This document shows positions 24,337-32,832 of a stretch of DNA of 64,000 nt, piece by piece. A program made the position numbers and the translations under genes. Origin of the DNA: Egicoccus sp. AB-alg2 (lineage in GTDB: Bacteria > Actinomycetota > Nitriliruptoria > Nitriliruptorales > Nitriliruptoraceae); contig NZ_JBGUAX010000003.1 in assembly GCF_041821065.1 (NCBI RefSeq), positions 310,001 through 374,000 on the forward strand, read 5' to 3'. Each line of letters begins with the position of its first letter. The stretch's first letter is position 1. The notes under the pieces are model-generated. The model worked only from the letters and a program-made list of their open reading frames with translations. It had not been told where the DNA came from and did not search any database.

Positions 24337-25443
24337 ATGGCAAGGTTCACGTTGCGACCTGCTCGCCGAACGGCACTTGGCGCGCTGGTGCTGAGCATGA
24401 CGATGCTGCTGGCCGCTTGCGGTGGCAGCCAGTCGCCGGAGGCGCCTGCTGCTGCCGGGGGAGACGAAACCTCCGGTAGCGCGGAAGGCGACGGTGCGGC
24501 TGCAACCGACGCAGGCGAGACCCGTGAACTGACGATGCAACTCGGGTGGATCGCCTCGAACAACCAGCTTGGCGAGATCGTCGCGCAGGCCGAGGGCTTC
24601 TACGCCGAGGAGGGCATCGAGCTGACGATCGAGCCGGGAGGCCCGAACGTCGACGGTGTCGCCCTGGTGGCGTCGGGGCAGGCGGACATCGGTCAGCTGT
24701 CGTCGAGCCCGTCGCTGATGCTGGCGGTGTCCGAGGGGATCCCGGTCAAGGCATTCGCCACGGGAGCGCAGGAACATCCCTACACGTATTTCTCGATGCC
24801 GGAGACGCCGCTCGACTCTGCCGAGGACCTGGCCGGCCTCCATGTCGGCACGCAGGCAACCGGAGAGATCCTGCTGGATGCGCTGCTGGCCGCGAACGAC
24901 ATGTCGCGGGACGACCTTGCGGACTTCACGGCCATCGGCGCCGAGATCACGCCCCTCCTCGCCGAGCAGGTCGACGTCTGGACCGGCTGGCTGACCAACA
25001 CTCAGCAGCTGAACCAGCTGCCGGAGGGACACCACCAGCTGCGCCTGTGGGATGCCGGTGTTCAGTTGTATGCCCTCCCCTACTACGCCCGCACGGACCT
25101 GATCGAGAACGACCCCGAGGTGCTCGAGGCCTTTCTTCGAGCGACGGCGAAGGGCTGGCAGTTCGCCCAGGACAACTTCGACGTCGCCATCGACCACCTG
25201 CTGGCGGCCTACCCGAACCTCGAGCGCGAAGCCGAGGAAGAGGGCGCGCAGGTGATCCTCGAGTACGTGATGGCCGAAACCGCCCTCGCGGACGGCTGGG
25301 GCGCGATGGACCCCGACGTCTGGCAGGCGCAGCTCGACCTGTGGGACGAACTGGGTCAGTTCCAGGGAGAGAAGCCGGCGCTGGAGGACATCGTCACGCT
25401 CGAGCTGCTGGACACCACCGCGGACGCTCGCCAGGTCCGCTGA
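24337..25443 (+). CDS. ABC transporter substrate-binding lipoprotein, NMT1/THI5-like
   Basis: Protein of 368 residues with a lipoprotein signal ending LLAAC (Cys28) and an Asp/Glu/Ala/Gly linker. The mature domain has the NMT1/THI5-like (SsuA/TauA) pattern: LTMQLGWIASNNQLGEIVAQAEGFYAEEGI is typical (only part quoted is needed: QLGWI, EGFYAEEGI), then GQADIGQLSSSPSLMLA. These proteins bind sulfonates, nitrate, hydroxymethylpyrimidine or other organic N compounds. The ATG at 24337 follows AAGGGAGAG. It opens the uptake part of the operon. Confidence 0.9.
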   Translation: MARFTLRPARRTALGALVLSMTMLLAACGGSQSPEAPAAAGGDETSGSAEGDGAAATDAGETRELTMQLGWIASNNQLGEIVAQAEGFYAEEGIELTIEPGGPNVDGVALVASGQADIGQLSSSPSLMLAVSEGIPVKAFATGAQEHPYTYFSMPETPLDSAEDLAGLHVGTQATGEILLDALLAANDMSRDDLADFTAIGAEITPLLAEQVDVWTGWLTNTQQLNQLPEGHHQLRLWDAGVQLYALPYYARTDLIENDPEVLEAFLRATAKGWQFAQDNFDVAIDHLLAAYPNLEREAEEEGAQVILEYVMAETALADGWGAMDPDVWQAQLDLWDELGQFQGEKPALEDIVTLELLDTTADARQVR

Positions 25444-25466
25444 GGCGACCGAGAGGGAGGAAGCCG

Positions 25467-26276
25467 ATGGCCGCCCCGATGATGGAACAGCAAAGCAATC
25501 CGACGCACACGACGGCCCCGGCCGTCTCGGTCAAGGACCTCTCGGTCCGCTTCGGGACGGAGTCCGGCGTCGTCACCGCGATCGAAGGCCTCGACCTGAC
25601 CCTGGAGCAGGGCAGCTTCCTGTCGATCCTGGGACCGTCGGGATGCGGCAAGTCGACCTTTCTCCGCGTGGTCGCTGACCTCGTCCCTCCCGCGGAGGGA
25701 CACGTCGAGGTGCTCGGCCACAGCCCGCAACGGTCGCGCCGCGAGCGCAACCTGGGCTTCGTCTTCCAGGACGCCGGCCTGCTTGCGTGGCGCACGGCGC
25801 TGGAAAACGTTCGTATCCCGCTGGAGGTGGGCAAGGGTCCGGTCGGGGACCACGCCCGCGACCCGCACGAGCTGCTGGCGTTGGTCGGGCTCGGGGACCG
25901 GGCCAACGCCTATCCACACGAACTGTCGGGCGGGATGAGGCAGCGTGTCTCGATCGCCCGAGCGCTCGTCACTCAACCGCGCATCCTGCTGATGGACGAG
26001 CCGTTCGGCGCGCTCGACGAGATCACGCGCGACGCCCTCAACGACGAACTCCTTCGCATCTGGCAAGCCACCGGTACGACCGTGCTGTTCGTCACCCACA
26101 GCATCCCGGAATCCGTGTACCTGGCACAGAAGGTGCTGGTGTTGCGCGCCAACCCGGGACGTGTCGCCGAGCTCGTCGACATCGATCTGCCGTACCCACG
26201 TGAGCTGTCGATGCGCGAAACCCCGGAATTCGTCGACCACACCGCCAAGTTGCGGCAGATCCTGGAGACCTGCTGA
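25467..26276 (+). CDS. ABC transporter ATPase, SsuB/TauB/NrtD type
   Basis: Protein of 269 residues. Walker A GPSGCGKST (56-64), signature LSGGMRQRVS, Walker B RILLMDEPFGALDE and a switch His in VTHSIPE are all intact, as is the Q loop FVFQDAGLLAW. The sequence matches ATPases of nitrate/sulfonate/taurine-type importers. GGGAGG lies 6 nt before the ATG. Its stop overlaps the permease start by one base (TGATG), so the two are translationally coupled. Confidence 0.93.
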   Translation: MAAPMMEQQSNPTHTTAPAVSVKDLSVRFGTESGVVTAIEGLDLTLEQGSFLSILGPSGCGKSTFLRVVADLVPPAEGHVEVLGHSPQRSRRERNLGFVFQDAGLLAWRTALENVRIPLEVGKGPVGDHARDPHELLALVGLGDRANAYPHELSGGMRQRVSIARALVTQPRILLMDEPFGALDEITRDALNDELLRIWQATGTTVLFVTHSIPESVYLAQKVLVLRANPGRVAELVDIDLPYPRELSMRETPEFVDHTAKLRQILETC

Positions 26277-27112
26277 TGACCGCGAACCCGAAGCGACTGA
26301 CCGGGCTCGACACCAGCGGCAAGGAGGTCCCCCTGTCGCTGGGCATCAAGAAGACCAACCCCGTCGTCGCGGCGCTCACCAGCGTGGCCGGCGCGGTCGG
26401 GCTGGTCGTCCTGTGGCAACTCGTCGTCTGGGTCTTCGACATTCCCCTCTATGTCGTTCCGGGGCCAGCCGACGTGGCCGCCTCGCTGGTCAACGACTTC
26501 GACCTGCTGCTGAGAAATGTCTGGCCGACTGCGCTGGAGTCGGGTGCCGGGTTCCTGATCGGAAACGTGGTGGCCATCCTGCTGGCCATCGTCTTCGTCC
26601 ACAACGCGACCCTGGAGCGTTCGCTCTTCCCGGTCGCCGTGGTCATCCGGACCGTCCCGATCGTCGCCATCGCACCCGTGCTGGTGCTGATGCTCGGCAA
26701 CGGCTATGCCCCGAAGATCGCCATCGCCGCACTGATCTCGTTCTTCCCGACACTGGTCAACATGGTCCGGGGCTTTCACAGCGCCGACCCGCAGGCGATC
26801 GAACTCTTCCGCGTGCTTTCGGCCAGCCAGTGGGAGATCTTCTGGAAGGTCCGTGCCTACAGCTCACTGCCCTTCCTCTTCTCCTCGCTCAAGATCGCCG
26901 CGACCTCGTCGGTCATCGGCGCCATCGTGGCCGAGTGGATCGGTGCCAACCAGGGTCTCGGGGCACTGATCATCGACGCGACCTTCAACTTCCGCACACC
27001 ACTGCTGTACTCCACGATGGTGTTCGCCTCACTGCTGGCGCTCGGGTTCTTCTTCCTGATCGGCCTGATCGAGCGGCGCGTCGTGACCTGGGAGGTCGAG
27101 TCCTCCCCCTGA
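26276..27112 (+). CDS. ABC transporter permease, SsuC/TauC type
   Basis: Protein of 278 residues with about six membrane segments. The cytoplasmic coupling loop is recognisable in RVLSASQWEIFWKVRAYSSLP (EAA-like loop; central part SASQWEIFWKV). A start overlapping the ATPase stop by one base and the adjacent binding protein make a complete one-permease importer that would work as a homodimer. The transported molecule is presumably the pathway substrate; no specificity can be read from the permease. Confidence 0.92.
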   Translation: MTANPKRLTGLDTSGKEVPLSLGIKKTNPVVAALTSVAGAVGLVVLWQLVVWVFDIPLYVVPGPADVAASLVNDFDLLLRNVWPTALESGAGFLIGNVVAILLAIVFVHNATLERSLFPVAVVIRTVPIVAIAPVLVLMLGNGYAPKIAIAALISFFPTLVNMVRGFHSADPQAIELFRVLSASQWEIFWKVRAYSSLPFLFSSLKIAATSSVIGAIVAEWIGANQGLGALIIDATFNFRTPLLYSTMVFASLLALGFFFLIGLIERRVVTWEVESSP

Positions 27113-27155
27113 TCGGCTGCGACCGATTGAGAAACGTTTCGAAAAGGAGTGAACC

Positions 27156-28520
27156 ATGAGGATCAGTGACGGCACGGTGCGCCTTGCCGAGCGCAACGCA
27201 AAGGTGGTGTCCGAGACCGACGTCGTCGTCGTCGGCGGTGGCCCCGCCGGAACCACGGCCGCCGTCTCCGCGGCGCGCAACGGCGCCCGGGTCACACTCG
27301 TCGAGCGCTACGCAGCCCTGGGCGGGATGGCCGCCGGCGGATTCGTGCTCGTCCTCGACGACATGGTCAACGGGCAGGAGATCACGGTCCGCGGTCTCGT
27401 GGACGAGTTCGTGGAGAGGATGGCCGCGAAGGGGCTGGCCGCGTACCCGTCCGAGGCCGAACGTGGCCTGGACGAGGCCGCGATCCGCAAGTGGACGCGT
27501 TGGGGCGCGTTCGACATCCACAGCAATGGCCGCCCCAAGCCGATCGTGTACGCGGTCGCGTTCGATCCCGAAGGGTGGAAGGAGGTGTCGAACGAGTTGG
27601 TGCAGGAGAGCAACGTCGAGCTGCGCCTGCACAGCTGGTTCTCCGAGACGCTCGTCGAGGACGGCACGGTCCGTGGCGTGGTGGTGCAGACCAAGGAGGG
27701 CCCGCAGGCCATCCTCGCCGACGTGGTGATCGACGCTTCCGGTGATGCCGACGTCGCCTGGTCGGCGGGCGCACCGCTGATCGAGGACAGCTACATCGTC
27801 ACTCCGGTGTTCCGCCTCGGCAATGTCGACGTCGACGCCGCCGAACGGTTCGAGTGGGAGGAGCCGGAGAAGGCCCGTGAACTGAACCGCAAGGCCAAGC
27901 GCATCCTGGGCGGCTCGTGGGACCTGTGGTGGTTGCGCACGCCCCTGGAGGGGATCGTGTGGTGCAACTGTCCCCACATGCGGGGTTTCTCGGCGACCGA
28001 CCCGGTCGCGTTGACCAACGCGCAGTTCGAGGGGCGACGCCACATCAATGACCTCGTCGACTTCGCCCGCGAGAACCTGCCCGGCTTCGAGAACTGTCAT
28101 GTCGTCGACGTGGCCCCCCAGATCGGCGTGCGCCAGTCCCGGTTGATCCAAGGCGAGTACGTCGTGACCAAGGAGGACATCGTCCGACGCCACCACTTCG
28201 CCGACTCCGTGGCGCGCGGCCGCGACTACTACACGCCCTACCGGGCCATGGTCCCGCAGCACGTCGACCAACTGCTGCTCGCCGGGCGCCACTACTCGGC
28301 GACCCCCGACGCTCAGCGCATGTCGCGGGAGATTCCGCCATGCATGTCGATGGGCGAGGCCGCCGGTGTGGCGGCAGCGACGGCGCTGGATCGCGGTGTA
28401 CGCGTCCGCGACGTTGACGTCGCGGAGGTGCAGCGGCGATTGCGCGCCCAAGGCGCCGACCCCGGTGACGTTCCGTCGGCCAACGCGACCATCCTCGAGG
28501 CGGCGGAGGTGCCGGCATGA
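27156..28520 (+). CDS. FAD-dependent oxidoreductase (PF12831-like)
   Basis: Protein of 454 residues. The N-terminal dinucleotide fold is clear (VVVVGGGPAGTTAA, about 23-36, with ERYAALGGMAAGG following), and a C-terminal FAD segment reads LLLAGRHYSATPDAQ then PPCMSMGEAAGVAAA. This layout fits the FAD_oxidored (PF12831) group rather than the DadA-like D-amino-acid dehydrogenases. It likely oxidises or dehydrogenates the imported compound or an intermediate. AAAGGAG precedes the ATG, and the stop overlaps the next start by 4 bp (ATGA). Confidence 0.85.
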   Translation: MRISDGTVRLAERNAKVVSETDVVVVGGGPAGTTAAVSAARNGARVTLVERYAALGGMAAGGFVLVLDDMVNGQEITVRGLVDEFVERMAAKGLAAYPSEAERGLDEAAIRKWTRWGAFDIHSNGRPKPIVYAVAFDPEGWKEVSNELVQESNVELRLHSWFSETLVEDGTVRGVVVQTKEGPQAILADVVIDASGDADVAWSAGAPLIEDSYIVTPVFRLGNVDVDAAERFEWEEPEKARELNRKAKRILGGSWDLWWLRTPLEGIVWCNCPHMRGFSATDPVALTNAQFEGRRHINDLVDFARENLPGFENCHVVDVAPQIGVRQSRLIQGEYVVTKEDIVRRHHFADSVARGRDYYTPYRAMVPQHVDQLLLAGRHYSATPDAQRMSREIPPCMSMGEAAGVAAATALDRGVRVRDVDVAEVQRRLRAQGADPGDVPSANATILEAAEVPA

Positions 28521-29713
28521 ACGGGAACGCAGACGTGCAGCCGCTGTCCGGCATCCGGGTGCTCGACTTCACCCAGGTGATGCTCGGCCCCTCGGCCACG
28601 CAGTTGCTCTCGGACCACGGTGCCGAGGTCATCAAGGTTGAACGGCCTGGAGCCGGTGACCTCTCGCGCTCGGCGATGGGCGAGGCTGCGGGCTTGGACA
28701 ACCCCGTGTTCGCGAGTCTCAACCGCAACAAGCGCTCGATCACGGTCGACCTGCGGTCACCCGAGGGTGGGCGAATCATCCGTGACCTCGTCGCCAACTG
28801 CGACGTGCTGGTGCACAACTTCCGACCCGGCGCGATGGAGCGCCGCGGCCTCGGCTACGAGGAGTGCCGCGCCATCAACCCGCGTTTGATCTACGCCGTC
28901 GGTTCGGGGTTCGGGCCAACCGGCCCGTACCAGCACAAGGGTGGTCAGGATGCGCTCGCCCAGGCGCTGACCGGCGTCATGGAACGTCGAGCGGACCAGT
29001 CCATCCCGCTGTCCGTCTACGCCACCACCTTCGCCGACTACTCCGCCGGCATGCACCTCGTGCAGGGCGTACTGCTCGCGCTGCGTGCACGCGACCTGAC
29101 CGGCGAGGGGCAGCGGGTGGACGCCTCCCTGTTCAACGCGCTGCTGTCGATGCAGATGCAGGAGGCCACCGCCCACCTGATGACCGGACAGATCCTGAAC
29201 TGGGCCGCCTATCCGCTCTCGGGTGTCTTCCACGCCACGGACGGTGCCTTCGTCCTGATCGGCGCCTTCAAGCAGAACCCCCTGCGCGACATCTGCGTCG
29301 CCCTCGGCATCGAGGACCTGTCGCAGGAGGAGCGATACGCCACCTTCGATGGTCAGATGGCCCACCGCGAGGAGTTGCAGGCGGTCTTCACACGCGAGTT
29401 CGCGAAGAACCGCGTGGAGTACTGGCTCGAACGCCTGGAGGACCAGGACCTGTTGTGCGCGAAGGTCCAGTCGCTGGGCGAGGCACTGGAAGACCCGCAG
29501 ACCAAGCACAACGGCATGGTCGTCGACATCCCTCGAGGCGACGAAGCTCCCGTCCGGACCATCGCGTCCCCGATCACGCTGTCCTCCACCCCGATGCGTG
29601 AACCGTCGCCGCCACCCAAGCTCGGGCAGCACACCGCCGAGGTGCTCACCGACGTGCTCGGCATGGACCAGGCCGACATCGACCGACTGGCAGCAGAAGG
29701 GGTGCTGGGATGA
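28517..29713 (+). CDS. CaiB/BaiF-type (class III) CoA-transferase
   Basis: Protein of 398 residues. Hallmarks of class III CoA-transferases: GIRVLDFTQVMLGP, DHGAEVIKVERPG, SLNRNKRSITVDLR, NFRPGAMERRGLGY, and the nucleophilic Asp174 in FADYSAG followed by GEGQRVDASL. These enzymes move CoA between acids, here presumably activating a carboxylic acid for the hydratase encoded next. The start overlaps the previous stop by 4 bp, and the end overlaps the hydratase start by 4 bp. Confidence 0.92.
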   Translation: MNGNADVQPLSGIRVLDFTQVMLGPSATQLLSDHGAEVIKVERPGAGDLSRSAMGEAAGLDNPVFASLNRNKRSITVDLRSPEGGRIIRDLVANCDVLVHNFRPGAMERRGLGYEECRAINPRLIYAVGSGFGPTGPYQHKGGQDALAQALTGVMERRADQSIPLSVYATTFADYSAGMHLVQGVLLALRARDLTGEGQRVDASLFNALLSMQMQEATAHLMTGQILNWAAYPLSGVFHATDGAFVLIGAFKQNPLRDICVALGIEDLSQEERYATFDGQMAHREELQAVFTREFAKNRVEYWLERLEDQDLLCAKVQSLGEALEDPQTKHNGMVVDIPRGDEAPVRTIASPITLSSTPMREPSPPPKLGQHTAEVLTDVLGMDQADIDRLAAEGVLG

Positions 29714-30516
29714 ACGACGACACTGGGCCGACCGACGAAGTCCGCCTGGAGCGTGAGGGCCACCTTGCTCGGGTCACGATCGATCGGCCGAAGGTCCTGA
29801 ATGCGGTCGACCAGAAGACGCTTCGGCGCCTGCAGGACATCTGGGACGAACTCGAGACCGACGACGACGTGCGGCTGGTGATCCTCACCGGCGCAGGCGA
29901 GCGGTCGTTCTGCGTCGGAGCGGACATGTCCGCTGAGGACGGCGACGGACCCGACGGCTTGCGTTATTGGGCCGAGGAACGTGCCGGCGGGTTCGGTGGT
30001 CTGTCGCTGCGCGACACCCTCGACGTCCCGGTGATCGCCCGTGTCAACGGCTACGCATTGGGCGGCGGGTTCGAGATGATGTTGGGCGCCGACCTGGTCG
30101 TTGCGGCCGACCATGCGCAGTTCGCGCTGCCAGAACCCCGAGTCGGCCGTCTCCCGGCGGATGGTGGCATGCCGCTGCTACCGCGGCGGATCCCACGCGT
30201 CTTTGCCATGGAGATGCTGCTCACGGGTCGACGCATCAGCGCGGAGGAAGCGCTGCGGTTCGGCCTGGTCAACCGGGTGGTGCCGATGTCCGACCTGGAC
30301 GATGCCGTCGACGAGTTGGCCCAGCAGGTGCTGGCCTGTGCCCCGCTGTCCGTGAAGGCCATCAAGCAGCTCGTCCAGCGGACGGGACACCTCACACCCC
30401 AGGAAGCGCAAGGCATCCGCCTGCCGACCGTGCTCGCGGCCTTCGACTCCGAGGATGGGCAGGAAGGCCCCCGCGCGTTCCGCGAAAAGCGGGTTCCGGT
30501 CTGGAAGGGTCGTTGA
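29710..30516 (+). CDS. Enoyl-CoA hydratase/isomerase family, CaiD-like
   Basis: Protein of 268 residues of the crotonase fold. Both catalytic Glu positions are kept: Glu122 in GGGFEMMLGAD and Glu142 in ALPEPRVG. The segment ALPEPRVG...PLLPRRIPRVFAMEMLLTGRR and the C-terminal AFREKRVPVWKGR closely resemble carnitinyl-CoA dehydratase CaiD as I remember it. Together with the CaiB-like transferase this suggests hydration or dehydration of a CoA thioester bearing a polar or charged group. A carnitine role is not claimed, since no CaiA, CaiC, CaiE or CaiT homologues are present. Confidence 0.88.
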   Translation: MNDDTGPTDEVRLEREGHLARVTIDRPKVLNAVDQKTLRRLQDIWDELETDDDVRLVILTGAGERSFCVGADMSAEDGDGPDGLRYWAEERAGGFGGLSLRDTLDVPVIARVNGYALGGGFEMMLGADLVVAADHAQFALPEPRVGRLPADGGMPLLPRRIPRVFAMEMLLTGRRISAEEALRFGLVNRVVPMSDLDDAVDELAQQVLACAPLSVKAIKQLVQRTGHLTPQEAQGIRLPTVLAAFDSEDGQEGPRAFREKRVPVWKGR

Positions 30517-31409
30517 TGGCGGCACAGTTCGAACCACTCCAGCGGGGGGTGTGGGGCATCCTCCCCACCCCGTTCCGCGAGGATCTCGAGGTCGACCTCG
30601 ACTCGGTCGGTACGGGCGTCGACTTCCTGCGCGAGCGCGGTGCCACGGGCGTGGTCGCCCTGGGCGTGTTCGGTGAGGCCGCGCGTCTGTCCACCGCGGA
30701 GAAGGAGCAGGTCCTGGCCGCGGTCGTCGAGGCGGCGGGGGAGCTTCCGGTCGTCGCCGGCATCGACGCCCTCGCAACTGCCCCGGCAACGGAGTTGGCA
30801 GCCCGTCTCGTGACCCAGGCACCCGGTCTGCGGGCTGTCATGACCAAGGCGCCATCGGCCGACGCCGAGGTGACGACCGAACACCTTCGGCGCGTCTCGG
30901 CGGCGGCCGGCGTCGGGGTCATCGCGCAGGACTACCCCGCCCAGTCCGGCGTCCACATCTCCGCGTCGGCGCTGCGTCAGGCCGTGGACGATTCGGAGGT
31001 GGCCGTCGCGGTGAAGGCGGAGGCGGTACCGAGTGCTGTCGCCGTTGCCCACCTCGCACCCCATACCAACGTGCCGGTGTTCGGGGGCCTCGGGGGAGTG
31101 GGCCTGTTGGACGAACTCGACGCTGGCGCGGCCGGCGCGATGACGGGCTTCTCGTTCCCCGAGGCGCTCAAGGCCTGCGTCGACGCGTTCGACCGTGACG
31201 GCTTCCCGGCTGCGCGCGAGGTCTATGCCCCTTGGCTGCCGATCGCAAACTTCGAGGCCCAACTCGGTATCGCGCTGGCGATCCGGAAGGAGATCCTGCG
31301 CCGGCGTGGGGCGATGCGGTGCGCGGTCGTGCGGCCGCCGGCGGCACCGCTGCCAGCTGTGGTGGCGGCCCGCATCGAGCAGCACCTGGACACGGTCCCG
31401 GCGATCTGA
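30516..31409 (+). CDS. DHDPS/NAL-family class I aldolase or dehydratase
   Basis: Protein of 297 residues of the DapA/NanA superfamily. The phosphate/carboxylate loop reads GVFGEAARLS, the relay Tyr is Tyr140 in QDYPAQ, and the Schiff-base Lys is Lys167 in AVKAEAVPS. The motif differs from true DHDPS (GxKEATG), so lysine biosynthesis is unlikely. Family members include hydroxypyrroline-carboxylate deaminase and deoxyglucarate dehydratase, both yielding 2-oxoglutarate semialdehyde, which the divergent dehydrogenase would oxidise. The start overlaps the hydratase stop by one base. Confidence 0.87.
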   Translation: MAAQFEPLQRGVWGILPTPFREDLEVDLDSVGTGVDFLRERGATGVVALGVFGEAARLSTAEKEQVLAAVVEAAGELPVVAGIDALATAPATELAARLVTQAPGLRAVMTKAPSADAEVTTEHLRRVSAAAGVGVIAQDYPAQSGVHISASALRQAVDDSEVAVAVKAEAVPSAVAVAHLAPHTNVPVFGGLGGVGLLDELDAGAAGAMTGFSFPEALKACVDAFDRDGFPAAREVYAPWLPIANFEAQLGIALAIRKEILRRRGAMRCAVVRPPAAPLPAVVAARIEQHLDTVPAI

Positions 31410-31426
31410 CTCCTCGGAGGTCTGGT

Positions 31427-31855
31427 GTGAGCAGCTGCGACGACCCGGTGCCTTCAGTGGACAGCGAGCTTCTGGCCGCAGCAAGTGCGGCCGTCGAGGC
31501 CGTGTACCGGCCCGGTTGGCACTTCGTCGGCGCCGCCGTCCGCGGGGCGTCCGGTGCGGTCTACACGGGCGTGAATTTGCAGGCCTACGTGTCGCGTATC
31601 GCGGTCTGCGCAGAACCCATCGCGCTCGGTCAGAGCGTCATGGCCGCCGATGGCCCCATCATGCGCGCCGTGGCGGTCTACAAGCCGGACGCACAGCTGC
31701 CGCCCGTCGTCTGCTCGCCGTGCGGCATGTGCCGCGAGATGCTGCATGACTACGGGGGTGAGGCGGTCGAGGTCGTCGTGCCCGGCGATGCCGGGCCCGA
31801 GGTCATGACGGGACGAGACCTGCTCCCGGTGAAGTACGTGCGAGACAGCCGGTGA
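31427..31855 (+). CDS. Cytidine/blasticidin-S deaminase-like protein
   Basis: Protein of 142 residues with the CDA fold. Zinc ligands and catalytic Glu are intact: CAE (Cys61, Glu63) and PCGMC (Cys99, Cys102). The substrate loop GVNLQAYVSRIAVCAEPIALG corresponds to the NASYG...CAERxA region of cytidine deaminases but differs enough that the base recognised may not be cytosine. GGAGG lies 6 nt before the GTG. It overlaps the ADA-like gene by 4 bp, so two different deaminases are made from one mRNA. Confidence 0.88.
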   Translation: MSSCDDPVPSVDSELLAAASAAVEAVYRPGWHFVGAAVRGASGAVYTGVNLQAYVSRIAVCAEPIALGQSVMAADGPIMRAVAVYKPDAQLPPVVCSPCGMCREMLHDYGGEAVEVVVPGDAGPEVMTGRDLLPVKYVRDSR

Positions 31856-32832
31856 GTGCCAACGGTGACGGGGGCTCCGAGCGGCTGCCCAAGGCGCATC
31901 TGCACCTGCATCTCGAGGGTGCAGCTCGCCCGGCGACGTTGGTCGAGTACGCGCGCAGGCGCGACGTTCCGGCCGCGAGTTTGGAGGGTTTCACCGACCT
32001 GGCCGCGTTCGTGGTCGCCTACGAGACGGCGCGCGATCTGATCGGCTCCCTCGACGAACTACAGCGGGTGGCGCGTGAGGTCGCCGAGGACGCCCTCGAA
32101 CAGGGCTGCGTCTGGATCGAGGTGCACTTCGCGCCGTTCAGTTACGGCGGTCGACTCGGCCGGGAGGAAGCACTCCTGGAGGCAGTGTTGGCCGGCCTGG
32201 CCGAACCACAGGGGGACGCCACCGGGGCTGCCGTGGTGCTGGCCGTCAACCGTGCGCACGGCACAGACCTGGGACGGCGCACCCTCGTACTCGCCGAACG
32301 CTATGCCGGTCGTGGTGTGGTCGGACTCGGCTTGGTCGGGGACGAGCGCCACCCCGCTCGTCCGTACGCGCCGCTGTTCGCCCGGGCACGGGAAGCTGGG
32401 CTCCTCGCCGTCCCTCACGCCGGTGAGACGCAGGGGCCGCACGCGGTACTCGAGGCGCTGCAGTTGCTACGCGCGGATCGCATCGGCCACGGCATCACCG
32501 CGACTCGTGACCCGGGGCTGCTCGAGCAGCTCGCTGACACCCAGCGATGCCTCGATGTCTGCCCGACCAGCAACCTGCGGCTCGGTGTGGCCGAGGACTG
32601 GAGCGCACACCCGATCCATCGGCTGGTGGCGGCCGGAGTCGCCGTCAGCCTCAACAGCGACGACCCGACTTTCTTCGGCAGCGACGTCGCCCAGGAGTAC
32701 GCGACCGCCGCAGCACACGGACTCCCGGTGGCGGCGATCGCTGCGCACTCCCTGAGGCACAGCGCGGCGCCTGATCATGTGCGCGGCCCGGCACTTCGCG
32801 CTCTCGCGTCGCAGACGACGCCAGCCACATGA
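31852..32832 (+). CDS. Adenosine-deaminase-family amidohydrolase
   Basis: Protein of 326 residues. Metal and catalytic motifs of the ADA family are present: KAHLHLHLEG (His18, His20), PHAGE (zinc His and catalytic Glu), HGITA, CPTSNLRLG and SLNSDDP (zinc Asp). The 'structural' loop between strands 1 and 2 is shorter than in adenosine deaminases, so the substrate may be another amino-heterocycle such as an adenine or pterin-like ring. The GTG start overlaps the CDA stop (GTGA). The following MFS start overlaps its own stop by 4 bp. Confidence 0.88.
   Translation: MSANGDGGSERLPKAHLHLHLEGAARPATLVEYARRRDVPAASLEGFTDLAAFVVAYETARDLIGSLDELQRVAREVAEDALEQGCVWIEVHFAPFSYGGRLGREEALLEAVLAGLAEPQGDATGAAVVLAVNRAHGTDLGRRTLVLAERYAGRGVVGLGLVGDERHPARPYAPLFARAREAGLLAVPHAGETQGPHAVLEALQLLRADRIGHGITATRDPGLLEQLADTQRCLDVCPTSNLRLGVAEDWSAHPIHRLVAAGVAVSLNSDDPTFFGSDVAQEYATAAAHGLPVAAIAAHSLRHSAAPDHVRGPALRALASQTTPAT

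Noticed and set aside
28517-30516. Carnitine (cai) operon
   Set aside because: CaiB- and CaiD-like proteins occur, but CaiA, CaiC, CaiE and CaiT homologues are absent and the neighbours are deaminases and a DapA-family lyase.
30516-31409. dapA of lysine biosynthesis
   Set aside because: The Lys motif is AVKAEAVPS rather than GxKEATG, and the gene lies in a catabolic operon.
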